Assembly (NCBI GenBank): GCA_022562455.1
Contig: JADFPG010000003.1
Span: 1 to 44,881, forward strand
Origin: Fidelibacterota bacterium
Lineage (GTDB): Bacteria > Fidelibacterota > Marinisomatia > Marinisomatales > SCKK01
Direction of reading: 5' to 3'
DNA length: 44,881 nt
The position numbers and the translations under genes were made by a program. Under the pieces are notes generated by a model. That model saw only the letters and a list, made by a program, of their open reading frames with translations, was not told the origin of the DNA and searched no databases. Shown in pieces: positions 25,732 to 34,573 of the stretch. Every line of letters starts with the position of its first letter. Position 1 is the stretch's first letter.

Positions 25732-26234
25732 TTGTTTGAAAAAAAACATACCATCAAAACAATCATAACCATTTTTCCATTATTTCTACTCACCTCCAAT
25801 AGTACAGGTCAAACCCGAACAAGCCCAATACTTCCCAAAACCGTGGCAGATGATGTGTTTGACAAATTTACATCTGTAGGTCAACTTGGCGCAACCATAA
25901 CCAATTTTGGAGTTCTTGGGAATGGTTGGAACAAAATCAACGGAAAAATTCTCCCTTCTTGCCAGTACCGACAACAGACGGAAATCTTGCGTAAGAAGGT
26001 AGAACATTTCTCCTTTTCCGGACTGTAGACACAACCCTTCTGATCATAGATGGCACAGATACGGTTGCAGTGGACACCTTTTTAACCATTGAAATTAAGG
26101 GGTTTCTATCTTCTCCCAGATCAATTACAGTGGGTGATCGTGATGTTATTTATATCTGCGACACACCCAATTCTCGTATAGTCAGATACCGTCTCTCAAA
26201 CACCCTGGATGAAAATGTAACAGAGGAGAAGTAA
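25732..26234 (+). pseudogene. Chimeric remnant: exported-protein N-terminus joined to NHL-propeller C-terminus
   Basis: The first part (25732-26028, 98 residues) has a signal peptide ending TSNSTGQ and then FTSVGQLGATITNFGVLGNG and INGKILPSCQYRQQTEILR, the conserved opening of large FCB exported proteins, which should run for hundreds of residues. It stops at TAG (26026-26028). In the frame one base back, 26025-26234 gives VDTTLLIIDGTDTVAVD, then SPRSITVGDRDVIYICDTPN and SRIVRYRLSNTLDENVTEEK, which is like the last blade of an NHL propeller. The pieces come from different protein types, so a deletion fused the start of one gene to the end of another. No product is expected. Confidence 0.6.
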
Positions 26235-26303
26235 GCATTATTCTCCGTTTGGCTTCTGGTAGATTCTTTATATTTTCCCTATCCTAACTGAAGGTAAATA
26301 ACC

Positions 26304-28040
26304 CTACTTCAGAAGAAGCAGCTTACGGGATAGTGTGTATTCCCCTGCTGAAATTTTGTAAAAGTAAATTCCCGAACTAACGTTACTGGCATTCCACTTT
26401 ATCATATAAGTTCCTGGAGATTGCTGAACGTGGACGAGTCTTTCTATCAACTGCCCCTGAATATTGTAAACCACCAAATCTACAAAAGATGAATTGGGCA
26501 ACTGGTATTCTATTGTAGTTACGGGATTGAAAGGATTGGGATAATTCTGATAAAGCCTGAAAGCTTCCGGAATAACCAGTTCCTCAACAACTGACACATC
26601 ATAATTTGCCTCTCCCGGCGTCCCAAAATCCCCATCTCCATATGGTCTTGTCGATATAACCCAATTAGAACCCAAATTGTTATCCAATGCAGGATCAACG
26701 AGTGCCATTGAGGCTCCGGTTGGATCCGGAAAGGTAGCACCATCATCCCAGACAACACTATCTACAACAATACCATCCGGAGAAATTAAAATTAACTCAT
26801 CGTAAGTGTTCCCAAGAGTGAAGCTGAACTCGTAATCGATATGTACACCTCCATTGGATGATGAGTCAGAATTTCTTCCAAACACAAGATACTGACCAGG
26901 GTCGATCCAGAAATAATCAAAACATTCGACAACAGAACTATCATTATCAACATCTTTTATAGTCCAATTACACAGATCAATAGCCACAGAATCAGCATTG
27001 TAAAGCTCAAACCATTCCCCATACCTATCATAAACAGCAGCCGGATTTTGCATGATTTCGGTGATTACCACTTGGTAGGAACTTTCTGTCACACCCATAA
27101 ATTGCAATTCCATGTACACAGGAATATGATCTGACGCTGCTACAAGGGCATCCGCTACATTATCGGGAACCACATAGTTACTTCCCTCATTGATTGCCTG
27201 GTTGTAATGCTCGCCATCATTCCCAAAAGCTACGTAGCTGTCATTCACATAATTAAGCTCCGTAAAATTTACAACAGCAGAGGATGCCAAGATAAAATCA
27301 AAACGGTCATCTATACCACCATAATTTTGATTCTGATAATAATCCCTCGAAGATTGTGTGTGGACATCCGCAAATGAAGAATTATTGTGCCAGTATCCAA
27401 TTCGATCAATGGGGTCAAAAAGTTGACCATCATTGTCACCTTGTGATTCAGTCAACCTGTGGAATCCTCCCTCGTCGGATTTGTAAAAATTGAAATCCCC
27501 CAAAACCAGGAAGTGAGTATTGGGATTTAATGAATTGAGATATTCTCGTAGATTGTCTGCTTCTGATTCCCTCTCTGTTTCGCTATCAGTACCCGCCTTT
27601 AAATGCACCCCAAAAAGCCTGAATTCAATTCCTGTAGTTTCATGTACTAAAATACATTCCAGAGCATCTCTGTGCCCCCATTGGGAAGTAATATCGATAG
27701 TCGTCGTGCTAAGAACTTCAAACAGGTCAGGCTTGTAGAAAAGAGCAATATCTATATCAGGTGTGGGTTGATCAATAAACGCACCCTCATAGAGCCCTGG
27801 CTCATCGTAGTTTAACACATCACTCAAAAAATGGTTAAAACCATTTGTATTATGTACTTCTTCCGCCATCAAAATATCCGGACTGACATAATGGATAACC
27901 GTTCGCATATCTGCTTCCCGGCCGTCGTCATCCTCATAGTTCAGAATATTATACGTCATGATTGTGTGGTCATAACTTGTTTGTCCCCACAATAATCCGA
28001 ATACCCACAAAATAACAGAATATTTAACGGTAACCCTCAT
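26304..28040 (-). CDS. Secreted endonuclease/exonuclease/phosphatase protein with LTD and type IX sorting domain
   Basis: This 578-residue three-domain protein has a signal peptide ending LLWGQ, then an EEP nuclease domain at about residues 20-315. Active-site pieces are IMTYNILNYEDDD, MAEEVHN (catalytic Glu), LFGVHLKAG, LVLGDFNFYKS (Asp and Asn), DDRFDFILAS and ASDHIPVYMEL (catalytic His). A lamin-tail domain follows (VVITEIMQNP, WFELYNADS, WTIKDVDND; about 325-455). The last 80 residues (YQNYPNPFNPVTTIEYQLP, IYFYKISAGEYTLSRKLLLLK) are the C-terminal sorting domain used for type IX secretion. It probably degrades nucleic acid outside the cell or on its surface. Confidence 0.92.
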   Translation of the reverse strand: MRVTVKYSVILWVFGLLWGQTSYDHTIMTYNILNYEDDDGREADMRTVIHYVSPDILMAEEVHNTNGFNHFLSDVLNYDEPGLYEGAFIDQPTPDIDIALFYKPDLFEVLSTTTIDITSQWGHRDALECILVHETTGIEFRLFGVHLKAGTDSETERESEADNLREYLNSLNPNTHFLVLGDFNFYKSDEGGFHRLTESQGDNDGQLFDPIDRIGYWHNNSSFADVHTQSSRDYYQNQNYGGIDDRFDFILASSAVVNFTELNYVNDSYVAFGNDGEHYNQAINEGSNYVVPDNVADALVAASDHIPVYMELQFMGVTESSYQVVITEIMQNPAAVYDRYGEWFELYNADSVAIDLCNWTIKDVDNDSSVVECFDYFWIDPGQYLVFGRNSDSSSNGGVHIDYEFSFTLGNTYDELILISPDGIVVDSVVWDDGATFPDPTGASMALVDPALDNNLGSNWVISTRPYGDGDFGTPGEANYDVSVVEELVIPEAFRLYQNYPNPFNPVTTIEYQLPNSSFVDLVVYNIQGQLIERLVHVQQSPGTYMIKWNASNVSSGIYFYKISAGEYTLSRKLLLLK

Positions 28041-28209
28041 ATCCGTAACTTGTTGCTATTCATATAATCGTTCATATCTTATATTAATGGTTCAAATTTC
28101 CATTCCATTAAATAAATAATGCTCTATTAGTTTTAGTGTCTTTGTGCCTTTGTAACTAATAATCCAAAGTTAAGTCACTTTAGAAATTATTCCCCCATAT
28201 TTTTGCACT

Positions 28210-29289
28210 TTAACGAACCGTTTCCGATGCATAAATAAACTTAAACCCCTGTCTATTAAAAATAGGAATTTCTTCCATCAATACATCCAATGTGTTCTTG
28301 CGCGGATGGGCGATACCAATGGCTATTCCATTTTTTCTCGCTTTTTCTGAAAGCAACTTAAGCTGTTCACGAACGACATCCTCAACGTCTTTATAATCGA
28401 TAAACACTGTGCGTACCGAAACGGGGACACCTGCTCGCTCCATCTCCTCAACGCTAACAGTCTTAGCTGATGTTTTACTGTCTATAAAAAATTTCCCTTC
28501 CGAGCGCAAAACCTCCGCCACAATCCGCATCACATTTTTATTTTCGGTAGCATCCGATCCCTGGTGATTGTTCATCCCCTTAGCTTGCGGCAATTCCAAC
28601 AGCGCACTTCTCAATCGTGAACGAATCTCACCCTTTCTCATCCCCCGCTTAATTAGGAATTCATCCTCTCCGGATCTGTGATCCTTGCTATCCATAGGCA
28701 TGTGTACAATTACTTCAAATCCCTCCTTATCTATTAGTGTGGCAATTCGTTTAGAGTATGCATGACCGGGAAGGACTGCGAAGGTCAGGGGAATATCCAA
28801 GTTCAGAAACTTTTTCACCACATCGTTGATGTTATAACCCATATCATCAATAATGATACAAATCTTCCCGGCATAGGTTGACATATCCGGTGTTAAGATG
28901 ATTTCTGAGAATACAGTCTCACCGAAAACAATTTCAATAATTATATCACCGGAGTTCTTACCTATTCTTACTTTACCAATCTCTAATCCATTATTTTTAA
29001 GAATAGTAGTAGACCTGCTAATAATTTCTTCAACCCTGTTTTTCCTTGAATAGAGGAATTCGTATGCGTTTCTTCTCTTCAACCCGATTTTTCTTACAAA
29101 AGATAATCCTGTCCCTTTCTCTAACAGCTTTTCTTCGATAACATAAACCAAAAGATTTTCAGCCGGAGTACTCTTTTTCTTAAAATAATCCCATTGATCC
29201 TTATATGTAAACAACAGTACAGCCAACAGGACAATACCAAAAACAACAAACAGAAATGATAAGTTTCGATGTCTAGTATATCGTTTCAT
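28210..29289 (-). CDS. Divergent polysaccharide deacetylase family protein
   Basis: This 359-residue protein has an N-terminal membrane anchor (FLFVVFGIVLLAVLLFTY) and a divergent deacetylase (DUF610/YibQ type) domain from about residue 140. KICIIIDDMGYNINDV carries the Asp pair, PLTFAVLPGHAYS follows, VIVHMPMDSKD has the His motif, and MNNHQGSDATENKN, FFIDSKTSAKT and IGIAHPRKNTLDVL complete the pattern. These proteins are thought to act on envelope carbohydrates; the substrate is not known. The non-catalytic region (about 35-135) is helical and mixed. It lies 200 bases from the barrel gene upstream and is probably a separate unit. Confidence 0.85.
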   Translation of the reverse strand: MKRYTRHRNLSFLFVVFGIVLLAVLLFTYKDQWDYFKKKSTPAENLLVYVIEEKLLEKGTGLSFVRKIGLKRRNAYEFLYSRKNRVEEIISRSTTILKNNGLEIGKVRIGKNSGDIIIEIVFGETVFSEIILTPDMSTYAGKICIIIDDMGYNINDVVKKFLNLDIPLTFAVLPGHAYSKRIATLIDKEGFEVIVHMPMDSKDHRSGEDEFLIKRGMRKGEIRSRLRSALLELPQAKGMNNHQGSDATENKNVMRIVAEVLRSEGKFFIDSKTSAKTVSVEEMERAGVPVSVRTVFIDYKDVEDVVREQLKLLSEKARKNGIAIGIAHPRKNTLDVLMEEIPIFNRQGFKFIYASETVR

Positions 29290-29498
29290 TAAAATCTCTG
29301 CAACTCCACATGATAGTGTTCAATTGTTTCCCTCCAAGGGAGACACTTCGGGTCAAAGGGAAAACTCAAACACGTGCTCCAACGGAGTCCCTCTGGGAAA
29401 TGCTTAGCCTTATCTTCTGTAAACATTTTTAAGATACGCAGGACTGTTTTGAACTGTTATCTAATTGGATTTTTTCTGGTTAAGAGTGATAATAGGCA
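29290..29498. other. Spacer; no gene seen
   Basis: This 209-base gap between the deacetylase and the PorQ-like gene holds C- and G-rich clusters (CCCTCCAAGGGAGACA, GGAGTCCCTCTGGG) that can pair partially, but no reading frame or clear terminator. Confidence 0.4.
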
Positions 29499-30407
29499 TC
29501 AAGGCAGAGTGATACCAAACTGAAACAGATGAGGAATATCGATCTGGTGGGAGCTGATTTCCAGACCATAACTGAGTTGAAAACGACGCCAGTTAATTCC
29601 TAACCCAATTCCTACCCCCATGACTTCATTTGATAATTTCGTTCCCAGTGTAAAACGAACAGGATTGTAAAATAATTCCCCGGACATTCTAACCACCCAG
29701 CCATGAGCCTTTGAATATTCACCAACTATTGATGTATAAGTGTCATATTTTTTACTGCTCAGTCCGAATAATGGATGAGTCTTAACTGTAATACCAGCTA
29801 TGATCGAGGTTGGAAGCTCCGGAACCTCATTCTTAAAAGGACTCATCTTCCCAACATTCAGTATGGCTGCTCCCGTGGTTATTTTATTTTTCAGAAATGA
29901 CCACCCGAAACCAAAGTCAGCAGAAAATCCTGTGGATGAATGGATATACGATTCTATTCGAATCCACCGAAGGGAAGCGCCCAGATATGCACGGTTCAGC
30001 TTCTTACCCCAGGTACCTTCCAACGTTGTCCCTGATGCTGAAAATAGGGAAAGATAGTCATCTGTGGGTGTTGTCGTTCTCAACTCAAGGTTGGAAAGAG
30101 ATATTTGACGGAGTCCAATCCCCAATGTCCCTCCAAAGGCGGGGTTTGTGACCAATAGTGACATCCCTTTCGTATCCGCCAACCAGACATTATATCCGAA
30201 GAAAACAGTAGACGCGGATGGATAATCTACAATCAAAGCCGGGTTGCCATGATAAAGAGATGGGTCTCCCATAATAGAAGGATTTAACCCACCCAGCGCA
30301 AGTTCTCTTGGGTACATTGGCACGGTAAGAAATGAGGTGCCAATTGCGCCTACATGATAAAATAACTGTGTAGTAATCAGTAAAATCTTGAAAAATTTAT
30401 ATAACAT
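29499..30407 (-). CDS. PorV/PorQ-like outer-membrane barrel protein (copy 2)
   Basis: This 302-residue protein has a signal peptide (MLYKFFKILLITTQLFYHVGA) and then PRELALGGLNPSIMGDPSLY followed by HGNPALI, the 'GG.N.s...d...hgNPA' opening of PorV/PorQ and UPF0164 barrels. The remainder is alternating strands with aromatic belts, ending FQFGITLP at the last strand. PorV-family proteins carry cargo and the sorting-domain attachment site in type IX secretion, and PorQ has a related barrel. Which one this is cannot be decided by eye. It starts 5 bases after the previous gene stop, so it is part of the four-gene unit 29499-33831. Confidence 0.8.
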   Translation of the reverse strand: MLYKFFKILLITTQLFYHVGAIGTSFLTVPMYPRELALGGLNPSIMGDPSLYHGNPALIVDYPSASTVFFGYNVWLADTKGMSLLVTNPAFGGTLGIGLRQISLSNLELRTTTPTDDYLSLFSASGTTLEGTWGKKLNRAYLGASLRWIRIESYIHSSTGFSADFGFGWSFLKNKITTGAAILNVGKMSPFKNEVPELPTSIIAGITVKTHPLFGLSSKKYDTYTSIVGEYSKAHGWVVRMSGELFYNPVRFTLGTKLSNEVMGVGIGLGINWRRFQLSYGLEISSHQIDIPHLFQFGITLP

Positions 30408-30412
30408 ACTTA

Positions 30413-31345
30413 TTAAAAGGTAAAGACATACGTAAAAATATGAGATAGTCCTTCGCCAGCCCTCCCAAGTCGGAGTGCATAATCAACATAAGTGTCATCT
30501 CGTTTCAGAAGAGAATAATTGATTCCTCCGCCTACGGCCGGTAGGAAATTATCAATACCCGCCCTGATAGCGACCTCTTTCATAATTTGATATTCACCCC
30601 CTGCACGGAGACGTTGAGAAATCACCACATCTCCATTATAAAAAAAAGTATAATCTCCATTCACCTCAAAAATCCCAGGATGGTATGAAAATCCTAATCG
30701 GATTTGCATAGGGAATTTCTCCTCATAAGCCCCGCCCTTCTCCTCATATAACTTTGAAGTGTTCCAGGCATATTTTGCATTGAAATCCTGCAATACAATG
30801 CCTAAATCTAATTTCTCGAATCTGTGAATTAGCAATCCAACATCAATTCCAGTCCCCTTACCCGTTATTGTTTTTCCTGCCACCAGAGTATGATATAGGA
30901 CTTTGACATTAATCCCGATGGATATTCCCGGGATCAGTTCGTTGGCAAAACTGATATAGGCGGCATATTCTGAGGTAGACAACGTTTTTGTGTGTTGACC
31001 CGAGCCATCCCGACCATCGATATTGTCCACACCCGCTCCAATCAAAGCCAATCCAACTCCAGCAGAGGGGGGCAAATGGGTAGCAAACGATGACGAAACA
31101 AAAAATCGATCCATGGGGAGAAAGTGGTGCAGTACCGTCACGCGACGTTTTACTATGAATGCCAGAGAAGCAGGGTTGTTGTTTGCCGCGAACCCATTAT
31201 CAATCGCCGCAGTTAGACCACCTCCCATAGCCAATGACCGGGCTGTAGTACCTATCCGTAAAAACCCTCCGGCATATCCGCCGATATCCGCAGCGGACAC
31301 AACAGAACAGAGCAATACTAGTCTGACAACAAGTTCTTTCACCAC
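30413..31345 (-). CDS. PorV/PorQ-like outer-membrane barrel protein (copy 1)
   Basis: This 310-residue protein opens, after a short signal peptide ending VVSA, with GGYAGGFLRIGTTARSLAMG and ANNNPASLAF, a close fit to the PorV/UPF0164 family. The rest is barrel strands and turns such as GINVKVLYHTLVAGKTITGK and ELIPGISIGIN. There is no ATG start: GTG at 31357, 31345 and 31342 are in frame. I prefer 31345 because GGTGAGGGG lies just ahead at good spacing, whereas the longer start has no ribosome site. It directly follows the propeller gene, and the next barrel follows after 5 bases. The PorV role for secretion is inferred. Confidence 0.82.
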   Translation of the reverse strand: MVKELVVRLVLLCSVVSAADIGGYAGGFLRIGTTARSLAMGGGLTAAIDNGFAANNNPASLAFIVKRRVTVLHHFLPMDRFFVSSSFATHLPPSAGVGLALIGAGVDNIDGRDGSGQHTKTLSTSEYAAYISFANELIPGISIGINVKVLYHTLVAGKTITGKGTGIDVGLLIHRFEKLDLGIVLQDFNAKYAWNTSKLYEEKGGAYEEKFPMQIRLGFSYHPGIFEVNGDYTFFYNGDVVISQRLRAGGEYQIMKEVAIRAGIDNFLPAVGGGINYSLLKRDDTYVDYALRLGRAGEGLSHIFTYVFTF

Positions 31346-31360
31346 TCTACCCCTCACCAG

Positions 31361-32965
31361 CTACTTTACAACCATCAACTTTATCCAATGATCATCATCG
31401 TCATACAGCACATTACAAAAATAGACACCATTTGCCACCAGACTTCCCCCGCTATCCTTTCCATCCCATTTGAGAGTACCGTTGCCACTTCCTAACCTGT
31501 GATCAATGATACGAACCTCTTCCATAGCAAAATTGTAAATGGAAACCTTAATCAAGTTTGATTTTCTTAACCTTTTTAATCCGGTCGTGGGAATATGAAA
31601 TCTGACGTATCCATCTCCATCCAACAGATTATGAACCCTGGGTGAAAATGGATTGGGATATGCATAAATCTTTTTGGGGCTTATGTTGGTTCGGTATATC
31701 GTCCAGATAGATTCATTACTTCCCGGATCCGGCGTTCTGGCAAGTCCATCCCCCGTCCCCACCCAAAGTGTCTCGTCCCAGTAAGATCTTTTGTCATGCA
31801 CAACAGCAAACACATTGTTGTCTAAAATTTGATCGTTGTTTGCTGCATCAATGGCTGGACGGTATAGAGCAAAATTGATTCCATCTTCTGATCTCCAAAG
31901 GCCATTTTCTGTCGCAATATAAACGAGATTACCGGTAGAGAAAATATTGTATCCCCTTTCATTCTGCAGAATTGGTACCGACAACCACGTTAACCCATCG
32001 TCCGGAGTATAACTGATACCATGGACTTCACCGGGTTGGTCGGCCCTGAGTGTAACCGCCCAAATGATCCTCTTTCCGTTAACCACCTGTTTTGCCATTC
32101 CCACAACCCAGTTTCCTGTAATCCCATTCAATGGATAAGTATAATGTTGCCAATCGATACAGCCGGAATCATCCAGGATACCCCGATTAATCCCGTTGGC
32201 AGTGCCAACCCAAACCGTGTCTCCATAAGCCAAAACAGAAAAGCCTTTATGATTGTGATTTCCCTGAGGTGGATCCCTTGGGTTCAATTGGTAATTTTCA
32301 ATTTCATCCCCGCAGTTCATTTCGCTCATTTCATCCATGGGGAGAGGCACCCGTTCCCACTCAGATTCACTTACGCTCCGATTCAGGCGACGGAGTCCTC
32401 CAGCCCAATTGACTATCCAATAATAATTATTACTAATGGCAATATCAAAGGTGACGTTCTGCTGCGGGACAGTAACAGGTAATGCTTTCAGTGTATCACC
32501 CCCCCAAACTAAAGAACTATCCCCGGAACTATCTACCGGTTGACTGAAGTACATCCAGTTCACTCCAGTCGTATCCTGGCTGTTTGTAGATAGTGAAAGA
32601 CCTCCACCGGTGGTAACTCCCTTTACACTGGTCGCAATCGCCACAAGAACAGTATCACTACTTCCAACACCAATGGCAGAAACTCCACCTTCCGGTAAAA
32701 ACAACGACTCCACATGATGTTTAAGGCTTGTCGATGAATAAAATGTGCGTGAAGTCGTACTATCCCGTAAGATAGTCAAACCCCGTCCCGTTCCCAACCA
32801 TACAAATTTGTCATTCTGTGTACGGATTTCTACGATGACATTACTCTGAAGCCCAGATATAGTGGAATCCCCTAAAGCTGTCTCCTTCAATGACAAGGTT
32901 TTGGGAACGAAGTTTTGTCCGTTAACCCAACCAAACAGAATAAGTGAAACAACCAATGTTCTCAT
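31361..32965 (-). CDS. Exported propeller protein with FlgD-like C-terminal domain
   Basis: This 534-residue protein has a signal peptide ending GWVNGQ. Residues about 20-430 form a beta-propeller-like repeat with units such as KFVWLGTGRGLTILRDS, GDTVWVGTANGI, NLVYIATENGLWRSEDGI and ETLWVGTGDGLARTPD, which resemble the ligand-binding propellers of two-component hybrids. The last 95 residues (KIYAYPNPFSPRVHN, YVRFHIPTTG, LKWDGKDSGGSLVANGVYFC) match a FlgD-like/type IX sorting domain. It overlaps the lipoprotein gene by 4 bases and is followed by the two PorV-like barrels, so it could be a cargo or surface subunit of that unit. Its function is not known. Confidence 0.82.
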   Translation of the reverse strand: MRTLVVSLILFGWVNGQNFVPKTLSLKETALGDSTISGLQSNVIVEIRTQNDKFVWLGTGRGLTILRDSTTSRTFYSSTSLKHHVESLFLPEGGVSAIGVGSSDTVLVAIATSVKGVTTGGGLSLSTNSQDTTGVNWMYFSQPVDSSGDSSLVWGGDTLKALPVTVPQQNVTFDIAISNNYYWIVNWAGGLRRLNRSVSESEWERVPLPMDEMSEMNCGDEIENYQLNPRDPPQGNHNHKGFSVLAYGDTVWVGTANGINRGILDDSGCIDWQHYTYPLNGITGNWVVGMAKQVVNGKRIIWAVTLRADQPGEVHGISYTPDDGLTWLSVPILQNERGYNIFSTGNLVYIATENGLWRSEDGINFALYRPAIDAANNDQILDNNVFAVVHDKRSYWDETLWVGTGDGLARTPDPGSNESIWTIYRTNISPKKIYAYPNPFSPRVHNLLDGDGYVRFHIPTTGLKRLRKSNLIKVSIYNFAMEEVRIIDHRLGSGNGTLKWDGKDSGGSLVANGVYFCNVLYDDDDHWIKLMVVK

Positions 32966-33831
32966 TGCACAATTACCGTATGTTCAACCGGAATACTATA
33001 TGCATAACTCAAATCCTGGGCATAAAAAGTCCACACATAAGTTCCTACAAGCGTATTGGGAAATAACAACAAAATGTATGAGAATATTCCATCTCCAGCA
33101 ACGGAATCACCGCTTGTTAATCTAATGAGATCTGATTGATATAGGATTTCATCTCCGCCGTCATCATACAGAAAAATTAGGTTACCGTTATTGGCATAAG
33201 TGCCGTTGGGCTTCAACGATTTATATGCTGTCCAGCGAATGTCTTCCACACCGTTAGCATCAGTAACCGTCACTTTGAGTGTGTCCAAATCATAACCGGA
33301 GGCTGGGAGGAATAAAGTATCGGGAGCATCTATGGATACTATCTGTGGGATGATGTTTCCCAGGCTCAGTGAATCTGATAAACTGTATGAAGAATCGTTT
33401 TTATACTGTGCTATAATTTTTAGGTATACAGTACCTGTATCTTCATATACAAGGCTATTCGTTGAATCCAAATCGATAATATCAATTTTCCGGGAATATG
33501 TATCGTCACCTTTTAAAATATCGCCAAAATCACCATTATCATTCAGAAACATTGAGTCAGGTGTGCTATACTCAAAACCGTTTTTCCCATACCATACCCA
33601 TGTTACAAAATCCAATCCAACTCCATTAAATGGGTCTTTGAGTCTCGCCGCTACAAAGATACGCTGATCTTCCTGCAGATAGGTGAATTGAATATTTTCG
33701 ATGGGGTCTGTCTCATCAACAGATTGAATCGGTGGTTCGCAAGAAAGGACGAACAGCCCAAGAAAAAAAAGAGGAAAAACCTTTTGTGTGCGAATCATTT
33801 GGTCGAGAATATAGAAGTGTTGTCTTCTCAT
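32962..33831 (-). CDS. Lipoprotein with Ig-like repeats (hypothetical)
   Basis: This protein of about 290 residues has FPLFFLGLFVLSCEPP, a lipobox with Cys lipidation site. The rest has two to three Ig-like strands with FTYLQEDQRIFVAARLKDPF, RKIDIIDLDSTNSL, and the end TYVWTFYAQDLSYAYSIPVEH, which resembles the Ig-like surface domains of FCB lipoproteins. The start is uncertain: ATGs are at 33900, 33840, 33831 and 33798. The one at 33831 has GGAGG upstream and a longer leader; the one at 33798 gives the most compact signal peptide but has no ribosome site. The ATGA overlap with the propeller gene shows coupling. Confidence 0.75.
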   Translation of the reverse strand: MRRQHFYILDQMIRTQKVFPLFFLGLFVLSCEPPIQSVDETDPIENIQFTYLQEDQRIFVAARLKDPFNGVGLDFVTWVWYGKNGFEYSTPDSMFLNDNGDFGDILKGDDTYSRKIDIIDLDSTNSLVYEDTGTVYLKIIAQYKNDSSYSLSDSLSLGNIIPQIVSIDAPDTLFLPASGYDLDTLKVTVTDANGVEDIRWTAYKSLKPNGTYANNGNLIFLYDDGGDEILYQSDLIRLTSGDSVAGDGIFSYILLLFPNTLVGTYVWTFYAQDLSYAYSIPVEHTVIVQ

Positions 33832-33966
33832 ATCAATCATTTCCTCCGCACGATTTTCAACAGTCAATGACCATCGATCTTTAATATTGGCTTTAAACAA
33901 TGTTATACCCTTGGAACTGTGATTCCGTCTGAAATTTTATTTTTTTCTATAGCTAGGTAACAACAC

Positions 33967-34563
33967 TTAAAAAAATACATTCAGACGGAACCCTGTCTCT
34001 AATGTTGTATTTTCTTTCCACCCGATATAACGATTATATTCTTTTGAAAACGAATAAGTAATTCTCGGCTCAATTGCTATTTGTTTTGTTAAAAAATAAT
34101 CTACTCCAATACCAATAGTGATTGTATTGGAAGAGATTTTATTTAAATCGTATATATCTGAATCAATATACTTTTTAGTATTAAAAAAATATTTTGTGAA
34201 ACTAATCAAAGAAAAAGGCGCTAATTTATTTTGTGTAAAATAGTATCGTATTTCCGGAGAAAGTTCATTAATTATAATTACGTCCTTTGAATCTGAGGGA
34301 TAACTTTCAGGGTAATCATACTGATCGATTCTATAAATATATTTTATGCCGATTGCTATTGAGGGCAGAATGAAATAAGATATTCCAGGACTTATAGAAA
34401 ATTTAGTAACTACAGATTTTGATTGTTTTGTATCGATCTTTTTATAACTCATTTCGCCTGAAATAGATATTGTACCTTTATTTATAAATGATTCAGCAAC
34501 GGTTAGAGTCGGAATAGTTATCAGCAAAACAATAATGTCACTTAATTTCCTGAAGTAATTCAT
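33967..34563 (-). CDS. Small outer-membrane beta-barrel protein
   Basis: This 198-residue protein has a signal peptide (IIVLLITIPTLTVAE) followed by eight or so strands with alternating Ile/Tyr/Phe and turns, as in ISPGISYFILPSIAIGIKYI and YYFTQNKLAPFSLISF, ending with ETGFRLNVFF, the usual last strand with a terminal Phe. This suits an 8-stranded OmpA-like/porin-family barrel of the 'outer membrane beta-barrel' type. Codons are noticeably richer in A and T than in neighbouring genes, which hints at recent transfer. A strong ribosome site (AGGAGAAAAGAC) precedes the ATG. It starts 10 bases after the M28 stop, so may be cotranscribed. Confidence 0.78.
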   Translation of the reverse strand: MNYFRKLSDIIVLLITIPTLTVAESFINKGTISISGEMSYKKIDTKQSKSVVTKFSISPGISYFILPSIAIGIKYIYRIDQYDYPESYPSDSKDVIIINELSPEIRYYFTQNKLAPFSLISFTKYFFNTKKYIDSDIYDLNKISSNTITIGIGVDYFLTKQIAIEPRITYSFSKEYNRYIGWKENTTLETGFRLNVFF

Positions 34564-34573
34564 GTCTTTTCTC

